This document shows, piece after piece, positions 16,925-26,142 of a stretch of DNA of 50,243 nt; positions within the stretch are counted from its first letter, which is position 1, and every line of letters starts with the position of its first letter. The translations under genes and the position numbers were made by a program. Under the pieces are notes generated by a model. That model ran no database searches and was not told the DNA's origin. It worked only from the letters and a program-made list of their open reading frames with translations. This DNA comes from CAVIQK01 sp964613035 (lineage in GTDB: Bacteria > Bacillota > Clostridia > Christensenellales > DTU072): NCBI GenBank assembly GCA_964613035.1, contig CAZTFQ010000014.1, positions 1-50,243 on the forward strand, given 5' to 3'.

Positions 16925-17719
16925 CTATTTAAGTGTCTTTTTGCTCCTTGCGGTAGGATTGATTCTGTATAAATCCGAAAGGATATCGTAGAGTCTTTCG
17001 GGGGTAATATATCTCTTGAGCTCGCCTTTTTCCGCGACCGAAATGATACCGGTCTCTTCGGACAAAATAATGCAGAGCATATCGGTCTGCTCGGTTATTC
17101 CTATGCCCGCTCTGTGACGCGTGCCGATGTTTTTGTTGATACTGTTAATCTGAGACAGGGGTAAAAAACATCCCGCGGCGAGAGCTTTGTTACCCTTGAC
17201 GATGACCGCTCCGTCGTGCATGGGTCCCTTGGTGATGAATATACTCTCGAGAAGCGGCGCCGTAACTATCGCGCCCAACTCCGTGCCCGTCTCCAACAGA
17301 TGAGAAGCGATGTTGCCGGGAGCTATCACGATGAGCGCGCCCGTGCGCAGTTTACTCATATTGGTACACGCCTTGACTATCTCGTCTATAGCCACTCTCA
17401 ATTCTTCGTCACTGGCACTTATGTCTTCCTTCTTCAGTCTCTGACCGAGTCTGGAGAGCTTAAAGAACGCCGTTCTGACGTCGTTGAGATACACGAAAGC
17501 GAATATGACGATAGCGCATATCAACAATATGCTAGCGACCGACCTTAACGCGACCATCCCGAATATCAGTTCCAGCGTAAGAGACGCCAGATAAACGAGA
17601 GACAACAACGTATAGAACAGACCTATTTTCAAACCGCACTTTTTATACACGACCAGCGGCAATGCGGCTGTTATGACCGCCGCCAAAACCAGATCTATTA
17701 TATCAATGGTACTAAGCAC
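16925..17719 (-). CDS. cdaA: diadenylate cyclase CdaA
   Basis: A 264-residue membrane enzyme that makes c-di-AMP from two ATP; c-di-AMP controls potassium and osmolyte transport and the cell wall. Three membrane segments (about 8-28, 32-52, 58-78) precede a DAC domain with GPMHDGAVIVKG and GTRHRAGIG, the two catalytic and ATP-binding motifs. The start is GTG (17717-17719), set by TAGGAGG 8 bases upstream. The usual downstream partner cdaR (YbbR repeats) is missing; lysC follows instead. It is 11 bases after a membrane protein gene. Confidence 0.93.
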   Translation of the reverse strand: MLSTIDIIDLVLAAVITAALPLVVYKKCGLKIGLFYTLLSLVYLASLTLELIFGMVALRSVASILLICAIVIFAFVYLNDVRTAFFKLSRLGQRLKKEDISASDEELRVAIDEIVKACTNMSKLRTGALIVIAPGNIASHLLETGTELGAIVTAPLLESIFITKGPMHDGAVIVKGNKALAAGCFLPLSQINSINKNIGTRHRAGIGITEQTDMLCIILSEETGIISVAEKGELKRYITPERLYDILSDLYRINPTARSKKTLK

Positions 17720-17730
17720 TCCCTTTCCTC

Positions 17731-18552
17731 CTACAGACCCAGATCCTTAAAAATATCCTTTTTGTCGTCATTATCGTCGGTTCCGTCGTCGGAACGATTG
17801 TCGGAGCCGCCGGACTTCCCGTTGAGAGCGTCCTCGTCCACCGACACGATCACGGGCTCGTCGTAAGCAAGATCGTATTTTCTCAATACGAAATAGGGTA
17901 TAATCGACAGTCCCGCCAGCACGACCACGTTAACCGCGGAGACGATATCGGAGATAAGCACGCCGGAAGATACGTCGAGAAGTATATTGGCAATATACAC
18001 GACGCCGAGATAGACGTAAAGAATAATCCAGGCAAACAGATAAGATTTGGCATAACGTCTCGGGAAAAACCACTCTTTGGCGGAGAAGAAGAAGCACGCA
18101 ACCAGCGCCGCCACCTCTATGGTCATATTGACAGCCGTATAAATGTATGCGACGAAGTATTTAGGTATGGCAAAACAAATCGCCCCGAACACGCCCGAAA
18201 CCAAACACGCGCATATGGTGAAGAACGCTATCCTTGCCTTAAACTCTTGTCTGTTGACTCTTATGCATCCTCTGCGCAATAACAGTTTGTGCACGATAAA
18301 AACAGCCACTTCGAACACCGCCAGCGACACCAGCACGGTGGTAATCACCGTCACGGCGTTGAAAAGTCCCGTGGAAAGTATGACGCCGTCTTCCATATCG
18401 GTGCCTATCTCTTGCCACAGTTCTATAATCTCTTCAAGGTCGGCTTCGGTGAACGCATTGGCGACGAAATCGTAAATATTCTTGATTCCGTACGCTATCA
18501 TTAAAAGAAACGACCATACGATCCCGGGTATTTTATTAAGTTTTTGCATCAT
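17731..18552 (-). CDS. hypothetical multi-pass membrane protein
   Basis: A 273-residue protein with about six hydrophobic segments (near 10-30, 62-85, 105-130, 135-155, 170-195, 200-222) and a long, acidic, low-complexity tail rich in Asp, Ser and Gly (about 232-273). I do not recognise the family. It sits between holA and cdaA with short gaps (31 and 11 bases), so it is co-transcribed with the c-di-AMP cyclase and could influence it; that is inference. Two Met codons at the start (MMQKL). Confidence 0.7.
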   Translation of the reverse strand: MMQKLNKIPGIVWSFLLMIAYGIKNIYDFVANAFTEADLEEIIELWQEIGTDMEDGVILSTGLFNAVTVITTVLVSLAVFEVAVFIVHKLLLRRGCIRVNRQEFKARIAFFTICACLVSGVFGAICFAIPKYFVAYIYTAVNMTIEVAALVACFFFSAKEWFFPRRYAKSYLFAWIILYVYLGVVYIANILLDVSSGVLISDIVSAVNVVVLAGLSIIPYFVLRKYDLAYDEPVIVSVDEDALNGKSGGSDNRSDDGTDDNDDKKDIFKDLGL

Positions 18553-18583
18553 AATAACACCTCTGTTTTATCGAAATTATTGT

Positions 18584-19534
18584 TTACGCGAACAACGCGT
18601 TTTTCGCCATTCCGAACCCCGTCTCCTCGGACAGGTCTCCTCGTCTTATAGCATATTCTATTTCCGTCAGCGTATTGAGCATATTGCGGATAGCCACCGC
18701 GGAATACTTGCGCGCGGTCTCTCTTAATTTGACCACCGCGAACTCTTTCACCCCGAGTAAAGACGCCAGCGCGGCATCGGTTTCCTTGGACGCCGCGGCA
18801 TAGAAAAGCCTTCTGTACTGAGTGATGAGAGAAGATAATATATATCCTTTATCCAGCCCCTGTTTTAGCAATCTGTCCAACAGTCCCGTGGCGGCAACGA
18901 CGTTTTTGTCCAGCACCGCATTGGTGAACTCGAATATCTTATGCTCGTCGTCGGGCGTTACCAGAAGCTCCACGTCGTCTTCGTTGATAGAACGGTCCGG
19001 AGCGAAAGTCGTCAATTTTTCCGCTTCTACCGCTATTCTTCCCATATCTCTGTTGGCATAGAAAGAAAGTTTTTCTACTCCTTTAGGAGTGATCCCCTTA
19101 GGAAAAAGAGCTTTGATTTCTCCCTTGATCTCGTAAGGGTTGAGCCTCTCCGCGGAAACGTTGATCATCGACAGACTGTCGTACGCCGACAGCACGCCGG
19201 AATTGATTGCTACCAGTTTACACCACTCGGGCACGCTCGCCACGACGGAGGATATCTCTTCCTTATTGAGCTCCTTTTTCTTCTCGCCGTCGCGGACTAT
19301 CACGACCGTGTATTGAGAAAAAGACGGATATCTGGACACCGCGTCCGCCAATTGATCGACGGAAGTCAGATTGTCGATAACGGAGAGATTGAAGTCCCTG
19401 AAATCTTCCTCGATAAGAGATACGAAAAGTTCTTCGGCGCGCTCGAGATAATAACGGTCGTCTCCCGTCACCGAAAACAGATTGTATTTATCGACTATCT
19501 CTCTCGTGAGATCCTTGGCGTGAAGTTTTTGCAT
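18584..19534 (-). CDS. holA: DNA polymerase III delta subunit
   Basis: A 316-residue clamp-loader subunit that opens the beta sliding clamp. The sequence fits the HolA family: N-terminal YLFSVTGDDRYYLERAEE-like strand-helix start, then an AAA+-like region without a working Walker A, a middle part ending LVTPDDEHKIFEFTNAV, and a C-terminal collar domain with a typical LLKQGLDKGYILSSLITQYRRLF segment. First gene of the leftward holA-membrane protein-cdaA-lysC block, divergent from the antiporter gene. Confidence 0.88.
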   Translation of the reverse strand: MQKLHAKDLTREIVDKYNLFSVTGDDRYYLERAEELFVSLIEEDFRDFNLSVIDNLTSVDQLADAVSRYPSFSQYTVVIVRDGEKKKELNKEEISSVVASVPEWCKLVAINSGVLSAYDSLSMINVSAERLNPYEIKGEIKALFPKGITPKGVEKLSFYANRDMGRIAVEAEKLTTFAPDRSINEDDVELLVTPDDEHKIFEFTNAVLDKNVVAATGLLDRLLKQGLDKGYILSSLITQYRRLFYAAASKETDAALASLLGVKEFAVVKLRETARKYSAVAIRNMLNTLTEIEYAIRRGDLSEETGFGMAKNALFA

Positions 19535-19611
19535 AATAATATTATATTAAAATATTTTTTTTATACGCGCAAGCCTTTTTAACTCCGAAGTCGTCCTTAA
19601 CGCTAAATCGC

Positions 19612-19639
19612 TTGACTTAAGCGCGATTTTGACTACAAT
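19612..19639 (+). promoter_or_regulatory. promoter of the antiporter gene
   Basis: TTGACT (19612-19617), 16-base spacer, TACAAT (19634-19639), 39 bases before the chosen start. Confidence 0.65.
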
Positions 19640-19677
19640 CAATGCTTGTTCGCCGCACAAGAGGCGAGGAGGTACAT

Positions 19678-20901
19678 ATGAACGTCGATTACTATTACGT
19701 GCTTTTGCCGTTGGCTATAATACTCGTTTTATCCAAATTTCTGACCGCGGGTTGCAGAAAAATCGGTCTGCCGCAGGTCGTCGGAATGCTCGTGGCGGGA
19801 CTTCTCATAAGTCTTATAAAACTCATCCCGACCCAAAACATCCTCAACGAAAGTTCTCTGGAGGGGCTCGGTTTCCTTGCGAAAATCGGCGTCATCCTCA
19901 TTATGTTCTCGGCGGGACTGGAGACCGACGTCAAACAGATCAAAGCCGTCGGTATCCCCGCAGTCGTCATAACGGCATTCGGCGTAATCGTGCCGCTCGG
20001 GCTGGGCTTCGTCGTGGCGACGCTTTTTAACGGCGGATTCTCTATGCTGGAACAAAACGTATACAGCAACCTTTTCTACGGAGTCATCCTGACCGCAACG
20101 TCCGTTTCGGTGACCGTCTCTACGCTTAAAGAAATGGGAAAATTATCGGGAAAAGTGGGCTCGACCGTGGTTTCCGCCGCCATACTCGACGACGTCATCG
20201 GCATAATCGTCCTGTCTCTCGTGTTGTCTCTGTCTCAAAGCGGATCGGGCGAAAACGCCGCAATCGTTCTTATAAAAACGATACTGTTCTTCATAGCCGC
20301 TTTTACCGTCGGCACGCTTCTCAAGATGGCTTTCGACGCGCTCGATAAAAGATACCCTCACCACAGGCGCATACCCATATGGGGAATGGCGATGTGCTTC
20401 TTTTTCTCCTACAGCGCGGAAAAATTCTTCGGCGTAGCGGACATAACGGGAGCGTTCGTCGCGGGACTTATGCTGGCTAAAAACAAAGACGCTCGATACA
20501 TCGACCGCAAGTCGGACATCCTCTCTTATATGATTTTCACGCCGGTGTTTTTTGCCAATATCGGAATCAACACTTCTTTCTCGGGTATAGACGCGTCCTT
20601 CATCTGGTTCGGTCTGGCATACGTAGTCACCGCTCTTATTTCCAAGGTCCTCGGTTGCGGCTGCTCCGCCCTCGCCATGCGTTATTCCTTTAAGGACTCC
20701 CTCCGCGTGGGAATAGGAATGATGGCAAGAGCAGAGGTTATGCTCGTCTGCGCTCAAAAGGGCGTGGAAAACAATCTCATCCACCAAGAAATAATGCCCT
20801 TCATCGTGCTGATTATTATCGTGTCGTCCTTCGTAACACCCATCATTCTCAAATTGAGCTATAAAAAAGACGAGCTTTCAGCTCCTCTCGTCGGCGTATA
20901 A
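19678..20901 (+). CDS. CPA2-family cation/proton antiporter
   Basis: A 407-residue integral membrane protein with 11-13 hydrophobic segments, of the monovalent cation:proton antiporter-2 type (KefB/NapA-like transport domain without a TrkA-N tail). Motifs: GLPQVVGMLVAGLL, VILIMFSAGLETD, TSVSVTVSTLKEMG and AAILDDVIGIIVL, the last carrying the ion-binding Asp pair. The family exchanges Na+ or K+ for H+ for pH and salt balance. I start it at ATG 19678 because GAGGAGGT lies 5 bases upstream; an upstream in-frame ATG at 19642 has no such site. Monocistronic, with terminator at 20925-20954. Confidence 0.9.
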   Translation: MNVDYYYVLLPLAIILVLSKFLTAGCRKIGLPQVVGMLVAGLLISLIKLIPTQNILNESSLEGLGFLAKIGVILIMFSAGLETDVKQIKAVGIPAVVITAFGVIVPLGLGFVVATLFNGGFSMLEQNVYSNLFYGVILTATSVSVTVSTLKEMGKLSGKVGSTVVSAAILDDVIGIIVLSLVLSLSQSGSGENAAIVLIKTILFFIAAFTVGTLLKMAFDALDKRYPHHRRIPIWGMAMCFFFSYSAEKFFGVADITGAFVAGLMLAKNKDARYIDRKSDILSYMIFTPVFFANIGINTSFSGIDASFIWFGLAYVVTALISKVLGCGCSALAMRYSFKDSLRVGIGMMARAEVMLVCAQKGVENNLIHQEIMPFIVLIIIVSSFVTPIILKLSYKKDELSAPLVGV

Positions 20902-20924
20902 AATTAACCCTCGTATCTTCTCCG

Positions 20925-20954
20925 AGGCTCCCGCGATTTATCGCCGAGGAGCCT
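20925..20954 (+). terminator. terminator of the antiporter gene
   Basis: Outer stem AGGCTCC/GGAGCCT (20925-20931 with 20948-20954), inner stem GCGAT/ATCGC, followed by TTTTATTT. Confidence 0.75.
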
Positions 20955-20994
20955 TTTATTTAATAACGGTCTCTTTTCCCGCATAAATTGCCTA

Positions 20995-21023
20995 TTGCAT
21001 TCTTTCGGATAGTAATATATAAT
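20995..21023 (+). promoter_or_regulatory. sigma-A promoter of the BMP-GPH pair
   Basis: TTGCAT (20995-21000), 17-base spacer, TATAAT (21018-21023); start codon 53 bases downstream. Confidence 0.75.
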
Positions 21024-21076
21024 AGATATTATCTTAAGAAATATCTCGGGATAGAACATTTAAGGACGGTGAACAG

Positions 21077-22375
21077 ATGAAACATTCCACACGCACAATC
21101 GTTATGCTGCTTGTCGTTTCCCTGCTGTTGACCATGAGCGTGACGATATTGTCCGCCTGTACGGGCGACTACGACGTCATTCTCGTGACGGACAAGCAGA
21201 ACGTCGAGGACGGAGCATACAATCAAGAACTCTTTTACGCGATCAAATCTTATTGCGAAAAGAACAACCTCACTTTTTGCTCGATGTCTCCGATGAGCCC
21301 CGAAACGAAGGAATATCGCAAAACTATCAAGACCGCTCTGGAGAATTACAACGCGGATTACGTCATCACTCCGTCGACGGCGTTTGCGGAAATATTGACG
21401 GAAGAATTCACTTCTCCTTACGTCGAAAAAGGACAAAAATTCATTTTCTTATCCTCGACCGATCACAACTCCGAGTATGCTTTATCCGAAAAAATCAGAG
21501 TTGAATATCACAACGACGATATAGTGAAAGAAGGCGAAAACGTCATCGACGCGTCGAACGTAGGCAAAGCGGGCAATATCGTCAGATACGTCGCCGAAGA
21601 ATACTCCGCGCCGCAGGGCGTGGCTCACGTACGTATCGACGAAAAACAACTCGGTTTCCTCACCGGATATCTCGCAGCTTGTAAATACGACAACGTCGGC
21701 TTCTACGCAAGCAACGTCTCCGCCGACACCTACGTATTGACCGAGGTCGACGGCAATATCGTCGAAAAGCCTTACGGTGAATACGACGGCAATATTATGT
21801 ACGAGTCCGTAAGCAATTATCACGAAGGCTTCCTACACGGCGTCGCTTCCGCCGTCGCCGCGGGACGTAGCGTCAACGTGTACGAATCCACTTTACGCTC
21901 CGACCTTGAAAACAACGATCAGAACAAAAACGCCATTCAAAAAAGCCTTGTAGAAAAATCCGATTTCGTTTTCTCCGTAGCGGGTAGCGACAATAAACTG
22001 ATCGCGTCTAAAGCGGTCGTCGCCAAAAAGATATCTTTTAACGTGGACGACAACCTCGCTTCCGACTCCAACTACAGTTACAATATGGGACACGCGGGAA
22101 TAGACTTCTCGGGGATAATCGAGTATCTGCTCTCTTCTTCCCCCGAAGACGTCTTCGGCAAGAATCTCGTGCTGGGAATAAAAGAGAACGCCGTCCGTCT
22201 CTACTTCGACGCGGACGATTTGGACGCGGTCCCCGCCAACAAGAACAACGACTCGCTGAAACAAGCCAGAGACGCATTTTCTCTCGGATATGCGGCTGCA
22301 CTGGAGATCTGCGGAGAATATGACTTCGCGTCGGAAATCTCCGTCTCTCCGACAAGAGTCGGCATAGAAGCTTAA
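21077..22375 (+). CDS. BMP-family substrate-binding lipoprotein
   Basis: A 432-residue exported lipoprotein. Residues 1-28 are a signal peptide with lipobox LSAC (cysteine at 28), so it is anchored to the outer face of the membrane. The mature part resembles the basic membrane protein (BMP/PnrA-like) family of nucleoside-type binding proteins: a start like YDVILVTDKQNVEDGAYNQ, KQLGFLTGYLAA, and VFSVAGSDNKLIASK. BMP proteins normally feed an ABC transporter (ATPase plus two permeases); none is next to it. Instead a GPH symporter follows after 16 bases. Start supported by AAGGACGGTGA before the ATG. Ligand unknown. Confidence 0.82.
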   Translation: MKHSTRTIVMLLVVSLLLTMSVTILSACTGDYDVILVTDKQNVEDGAYNQELFYAIKSYCEKNNLTFCSMSPMSPETKEYRKTIKTALENYNADYVITPSTAFAEILTEEFTSPYVEKGQKFIFLSSTDHNSEYALSEKIRVEYHNDDIVKEGENVIDASNVGKAGNIVRYVAEEYSAPQGVAHVRIDEKQLGFLTGYLAACKYDNVGFYASNVSADTYVLTEVDGNIVEKPYGEYDGNIMYESVSNYHEGFLHGVASAVAAGRSVNVYESTLRSDLENNDQNKNAIQKSLVEKSDFVFSVAGSDNKLIASKAVVAKKISFNVDDNLASDSNYSYNMGHAGIDFSGIIEYLLSSSPEDVFGKNLVLGIKENAVRLYFDADDLDAVPANKNNDSLKQARDAFSLGYAAALEICGEYDFASEISVSPTRVGIEA

Positions 22376-22391
22376 TCGGGAGGATACGTAA

Positions 22392-24137
22392 ATGACAGAA
22401 GCTGCAACCAAAACCAAGTTCAACTTAAAGCAAACCGTCTCCAAAGTAGGTTCTTACGTCAAAGAATATTGGGACAAGCCCCCGAAAAACAAATTCCTCT
22501 CCATTAAGGAATGGGTGGCGTTCTGCGTAGGCGGCATGGGCGCGTCCACCGCATTGTCTCTGCCTGCCACCTATCTCGTGCTCACCGCCGGTATATATAT
22601 GGCGGCGGCGCTCAACATCAACGTCTGGCACATCACCATCATCGGTATAATATCCAATATCATCACCATTATACGCTCCCCTCTGATAGCGAGCGTCATC
22701 GACAACGTTCAGACCAAGAGATTCGGTAAATTCAGAATCTATCTCGTCGCTCTCGCCCTGCCGCTGGTTTTGCTGGTAGCGGGCACGGCGTGGATACCCG
22801 CGCTCATCGCATTCAATCGTCCCGTAACCAATCCGACCGCGACGTATATGGGCGTGCTGATTTCTTTCACCGTCTTATACAATCTGATGCAGATCGTACT
22901 CCAGTTCTACACGATCGGCTTCCAATCTATAATGCAGGTCATATCCCCCAGCCCCGAGGAGCGTACCAATCTGATGTCTCTCGGGACCTTCGCATACTCG
23001 CTGGGACCGTCGATAGTCAATATCGTATTCCCCGCGCTTGCCAATCTCCTCTTCTCCTACGGCGGACAGAGCGGTAACGGTCTCAACAACATCAAGACAT
23101 ATCTCTACATTATCCCCGTCGCGCAAGCCATAGCGGTAGCTCTGGGGCTGTTGGTCGCTTTCGGCACGGAAGAAAGAGTCCGTCTGCCTAAGAACGTCAA
23201 GCAAAAGATGGGACTTATTCAGGGACTTAAACTCCTCTCTCACAACAAGTATTTCTGGCTGAGAATGTCTTCGGATCTCTTGGGCGTATTCCGTCTGCTG
23301 GGGACGTCTTTCACCGCCTGGATATGCACCTATATGATCAACAACGCTTTCGCCTATTCGATAGCGATGACTCTTATCGGGTTTGCCTACAATCCGGGTA
23401 TACTTCTCTCTCCCTTCCTCATTAAATGGATGGGTAAAAAGAAACTGGCGATTTTCTCCAACCTATTCGTCGCGATAGCGACGGTGCCTATGGCTATACT
23501 TGCATTCACCGCGACCGCTTCCAATGCCGTGTGGCTGGGCGTAATTCTACTGGTCATCAACTTCCTCATCGTCGTGATGTACGGCTTCTCGACCGTATTC
23601 CAGCCCGCCATGCAGGCACAGATGTACGACTACTCTCAATATAAAGACGGTATCCGCATAGAAGGATTCACTTCTCAGACGATGCTTATGATATCTTCCG
23701 CGGTAGGTATCGGAACGGCGTTCGTCTCGCCCGCGGTCTACTCGCTCTTCGGCTACACCGCCGACGCCAGCGTCCTCTACGATATGAACGTACTCGGAAA
23801 GATTATCGGAGTAATGTGCATCATCGGAACCGTTTCCGCGGCTCTGTGCGCCATTCCGTTCTTCTTCTGGGATCTTGACGAAAAGAAACACCGCAAGATT
23901 ATGGACGTCCTTGAAGTCCGCAACAGATTCAGCGACGGCGAGATAGACGAAGAAACCAAAAACTCTCTCGAAGCCAGAATAGAAGCCGGCGAAGAAAACG
24001 TACTCGACTTCTTCAAACAGCCCGAGGAGATCCCCGAAGAAGCGCTTGCCGAAGACTCATCGGAAGAATCCGTCTCCGCGGATATCGTCTCGGAAGACGT
24101 CGTTACGGAAGAGGCGGCGTCCACGGTAGAAGAATAA
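22392..24137 (+). CDS. GPH-family (MFS) sugar:cation symporter
   Basis: A 581-residue transporter with 12 hydrophobic segments of the glycoside-pentoside-hexuronide:cation symporter type (MFS_2). Typical features are the loop DNVQTKRFGKFRIY after segment 2-3 and FQPAMQAQMYDYSQYKDGIRIEG in the second half. The N-terminal 40 residues are a charged cytoplasmic extension and the last 80 a very acidic tail (many Glu, Ser and Val), possibly regulatory. It probably imports a glycoside with Na+ or H+. GGGAGG precedes the ATG; co-transcribed with the BMP lipoprotein. Confidence 0.88.
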   Translation: MTEAATKTKFNLKQTVSKVGSYVKEYWDKPPKNKFLSIKEWVAFCVGGMGASTALSLPATYLVLTAGIYMAAALNINVWHITIIGIISNIITIIRSPLIASVIDNVQTKRFGKFRIYLVALALPLVLLVAGTAWIPALIAFNRPVTNPTATYMGVLISFTVLYNLMQIVLQFYTIGFQSIMQVISPSPEERTNLMSLGTFAYSLGPSIVNIVFPALANLLFSYGGQSGNGLNNIKTYLYIIPVAQAIAVALGLLVAFGTEERVRLPKNVKQKMGLIQGLKLLSHNKYFWLRMSSDLLGVFRLLGTSFTAWICTYMINNAFAYSIAMTLIGFAYNPGILLSPFLIKWMGKKKLAIFSNLFVAIATVPMAILAFTATASNAVWLGVILLVINFLIVVMYGFSTVFQPAMQAQMYDYSQYKDGIRIEGFTSQTMLMISSAVGIGTAFVSPAVYSLFGYTADASVLYDMNVLGKIIGVMCIIGTVSAALCAIPFFFWDLDEKKHRKIMDVLEVRNRFSDGEIDEETKNSLEARIEAGEENVLDFFKQPEEIPEEALAEDSSEESVSADIVSEDVVTEEAASTVEE

Positions 24138-24158
24138 AGTCTATTACAAAATACATCC

Positions 24159-24184
24159 GCCCGTCGCCACATACCGCGACGGGC
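24159..24184. terminator. GC-rich hairpin after the GPH gene
   Basis: Perfect 9-bp stem GCCCGTCGC/GCGACGGGC (24159-24167 with 24176-24184) but no T-run, so possibly incomplete termination between the symporter and the radical SAM gene. Confidence 0.5.
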
Positions 24185-24201
24185 ATAATTATAGGTAGAA
24201 T

Positions 24202-25068
24202 ATGAATTGTAAATTATGTCCGCGCGAATGCGGGTTTGACAGAAAAAACGATATCGGCGCCTGCGGCGCGTCCGATAAGGCGGTCGTAGCCAAAACCATG
24301 CTCCATCATTGGGAAGAACCGATCATCTCCGGCGAGTGCGGAGAGGGTAGCGGCGCGATATTCTTTTCCGGGTGCTCCCTCCGATGCAGTTATTGTCAGA
24401 ATTATAAAATTTCTCGCGCCATGGTCGGACAGATTCTCTCCCCCGAACAGCTTGCGGAAAGGATGCGCATATTGGAAGAAAAAGGCGCCGTCAACATCAA
24501 TCTCGTCACGCCGACGCACTTCGTCAGAGAGATTCTGGAAGCTCTTAAAATATATCGCCCTAATATTCCTATCGTCTGGAACACTTCCGGCTACGAGAAG
24601 CCCGAAACGATACGTGCCTTAAAAAACGCGGTCGACGTCTATCTCACCGACTTCAAGTATCACTCGCCCGCTCTGTCCGACGAGTATTCCGCGGCTCCCG
24701 ACTACTTCTACTACGCCTCGCGCGCGCTTGTCGAAATGAGAAAGAATCAACCCGTCGACGTCATAGAAAACGGCAAAATGAAAAAGGGCGTCCTCGTGCG
24801 TCATCTGGTCCTCCCGTCCACTTTCCACGACAGTCTTCTCATCCTCGATTATATAAAAGAGACCCTAGGCACGGACACCTACATATCGCTGATGAACCAA
24901 TACACCCCCACCGAGCAAGTCGCCGATCATCCCTTGCTTTCTCACCGCGTACGCCCTCTGGAATATAAAATCGTAGTAGAGCACGCACGGGCGCTTGGGT
25001 TCCATAACGGCTTCATTCAGGACCCCGAAAGCCAATCTTCCGACTATACGCCCGATTTTTTAGATTAA
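24202..25068 (+). CDS. PflX-like radical SAM protein
   Basis: A 288-residue radical S-adenosylmethionine enzyme. The 4Fe-4S motif is GCSLRCSYCQN with C58, C62 and C65. An N-terminal cysteine set (C3, C6, C10, C21) in MNCKLCPREC and GACG suggests a second metal site. The layout matches the PflX group (homologues of pyruvate formate-lyase activase, COG1313 type) whose target is unknown. GWNTS-like segment IVWNTSGYEKPE and MNQYTPTEQ are typical. It ends by overlapping the converging spmB gene by 4 bases. Start supported by its position and the 3-Cys start; the ribosome binding site (TAGGTAG) is modest. Confidence 0.85.
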   Translation: MNCKLCPRECGFDRKNDIGACGASDKAVVAKTMLHHWEEPIISGECGEGSGAIFFSGCSLRCSYCQNYKISRAMVGQILSPEQLAERMRILEEKGAVNINLVTPTHFVREILEALKIYRPNIPIVWNTSGYEKPETIRALKNAVDVYLTDFKYHSPALSDEYSAAPDYFYYASRALVEMRKNQPVDVIENGKMKKGVLVRHLVLPSTFHDSLLILDYIKETLGTDTYISLMNQYTPTEQVADHPLLSHRVRPLEYKIVVEHARALGFHNGFIQDPESQSSDYTPDFLD

Positions 25069-25568
25069 ATATATCGCACGATGAAGCACGCCGCGACCGT
25101 CCCGACGAAGGTCGCTATAAGAGATATCGGCAAGGCGGCTCCGCTCCTCTTGTCCTCTAGGGTAGAGAAGTAAACGGTCGTTACGTAGACGACGGTATCC
25201 GACGACGCGCTTATCACGCTGGCGACTCTTCCGACGTACGAGTCGGCTCCGTACGTTTTGTAGATGTTTTCTAGAGCGACGAGACTGCCCGAGCCCGATA
25301 TCGGCTTGAGCACCAGCAGTTCCGTTATCTCCGACGGTATCCCGAGATAGGACAGCGGCACAGAAAGCGCGTCGGCTATCAACGCCGACAGTCCCGATTC
25401 TCTGAACAGTTCTATCAAAATAAACAGCGCTATAAGATACGGCAGCACCGACACGGTCAGCTTTATCGCTTCTCTTATCCCATCTATCGCCGTATCGAAA
25501 AGCGGGACTTTTTTTATCAGTCCGAGAATAAATACGGACACGATTATTACGGGTACGACATAATTCAT
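25065..25568 (-). CDS. spmB: spore maturation protein SpmB
   Basis: A 167-residue membrane protein of the SpmB family, needed with SpmA for proper dehydration of the spore core in Bacillus and Clostridium. About four hydrophobic segments; conserved LKPISGSGSLVALENI and ASSDTVVYVTTVYFS blocks (nucleoside-recognition / Gate domain). It overlaps spmA by 4 bases, so the pair is translationally coupled. Its stop overlaps the end of the radical SAM gene. Suggests an endospore-forming lineage. Confidence 0.9.
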   Translation of the reverse strand: MNYVVPVIIVSVFILGLIKKVPLFDTAIDGIREAIKLTVSVLPYLIALFILIELFRESGLSALIADALSVPLSYLGIPSEITELLVLKPISGSGSLVALENIYKTYGADSYVGRVASVISASSDTVVYVTTVYFSTLEDKRSGAALPISLIATFVGTVAACFIVRYI

Positions 25569-26095
25569 TCTCTCACGAAAACCTTAACCAAAACAATCCC
25601 TACCGCGGTGGTCAGCATTGTCGTTATCAACGACGCGACTATTATATCCTCGCGCGCTCCGTAACTCGCGCGCATCCCCAGTATCGTGGTAGGTATCAAT
25701 TGAATAGACGTAGAGCTTATTACTACAAGCATTATGCGGTTTTTTCTACTTTTCATTTCTTCCATCGCTCTTATTCCCGCAGGCGTAGCCGCACCGCCCG
25801 TACCGAGCAGATTGGCGGAAAGATTGACGCTTAAATATTGTCGAGCGGTTTCGCTCTCTCCCGGGAACAGTCCCCTTATAGGCATCGACAAAAACTTGGC
25901 GGTGATCTTGTTCGCGCCGCTTCTTTCGAGAATTTTCAACACCGTCATCCAGACGGAATATATCGCGACGAGAGACAGCGCGAAAGTAACCGCCCTGTCG
26001 GCTCCCCCTATCATCACTTCCAATACGGATTGAGGGCTCTTAATCGTAAGATAAATCGCCGAGGCGGTAACGAATACGAAAAATAACACGTTCAT
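25565..26095 (-). CDS. spmA: spore maturation protein SpmA
   Basis: A 176-residue Gate-domain membrane protein. Conserved segments: VMIGGADRAVTFALSLVAIYSVWM near the N-terminus and NLSANLLGTGGAATPAGIRAME in the middle, as in SpmA. Works with SpmB in the spore core dehydration stage. The upstream minus strand has CATAAATT just before the gene, which loosely resembles a sporulation sigma-E -10 box; this is weak. Confidence 0.9.
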   Translation of the reverse strand: MNVLFFVFVTASAIYLTIKSPQSVLEVMIGGADRAVTFALSLVAIYSVWMTVLKILERSGANKITAKFLSMPIRGLFPGESETARQYLSVNLSANLLGTGGAATPAGIRAMEEMKSRKNRIMLVVISSTSIQLIPTTILGMRASYGAREDIIVASLITTMLTTAVGIVLVKVFVRE

Positions 26096-26127
26096 CTCTT
26101 AAATTTATGCTAATTTCAATAACTTTA

Positions 26128-26136
26128 TGGTATGAT
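26128..26136 (+). promoter_or_regulatory. extended -10 promoter, probably leaderless transcript
   Basis: TGGTATGAT is an extended -10 box ending 6 bases before the ATG at 26143, with no ribosome binding site in between. Transcription would begin at or next to the A of the start codon. Confidence 0.5.
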
Positions 26137-26142
26137 AATCGT

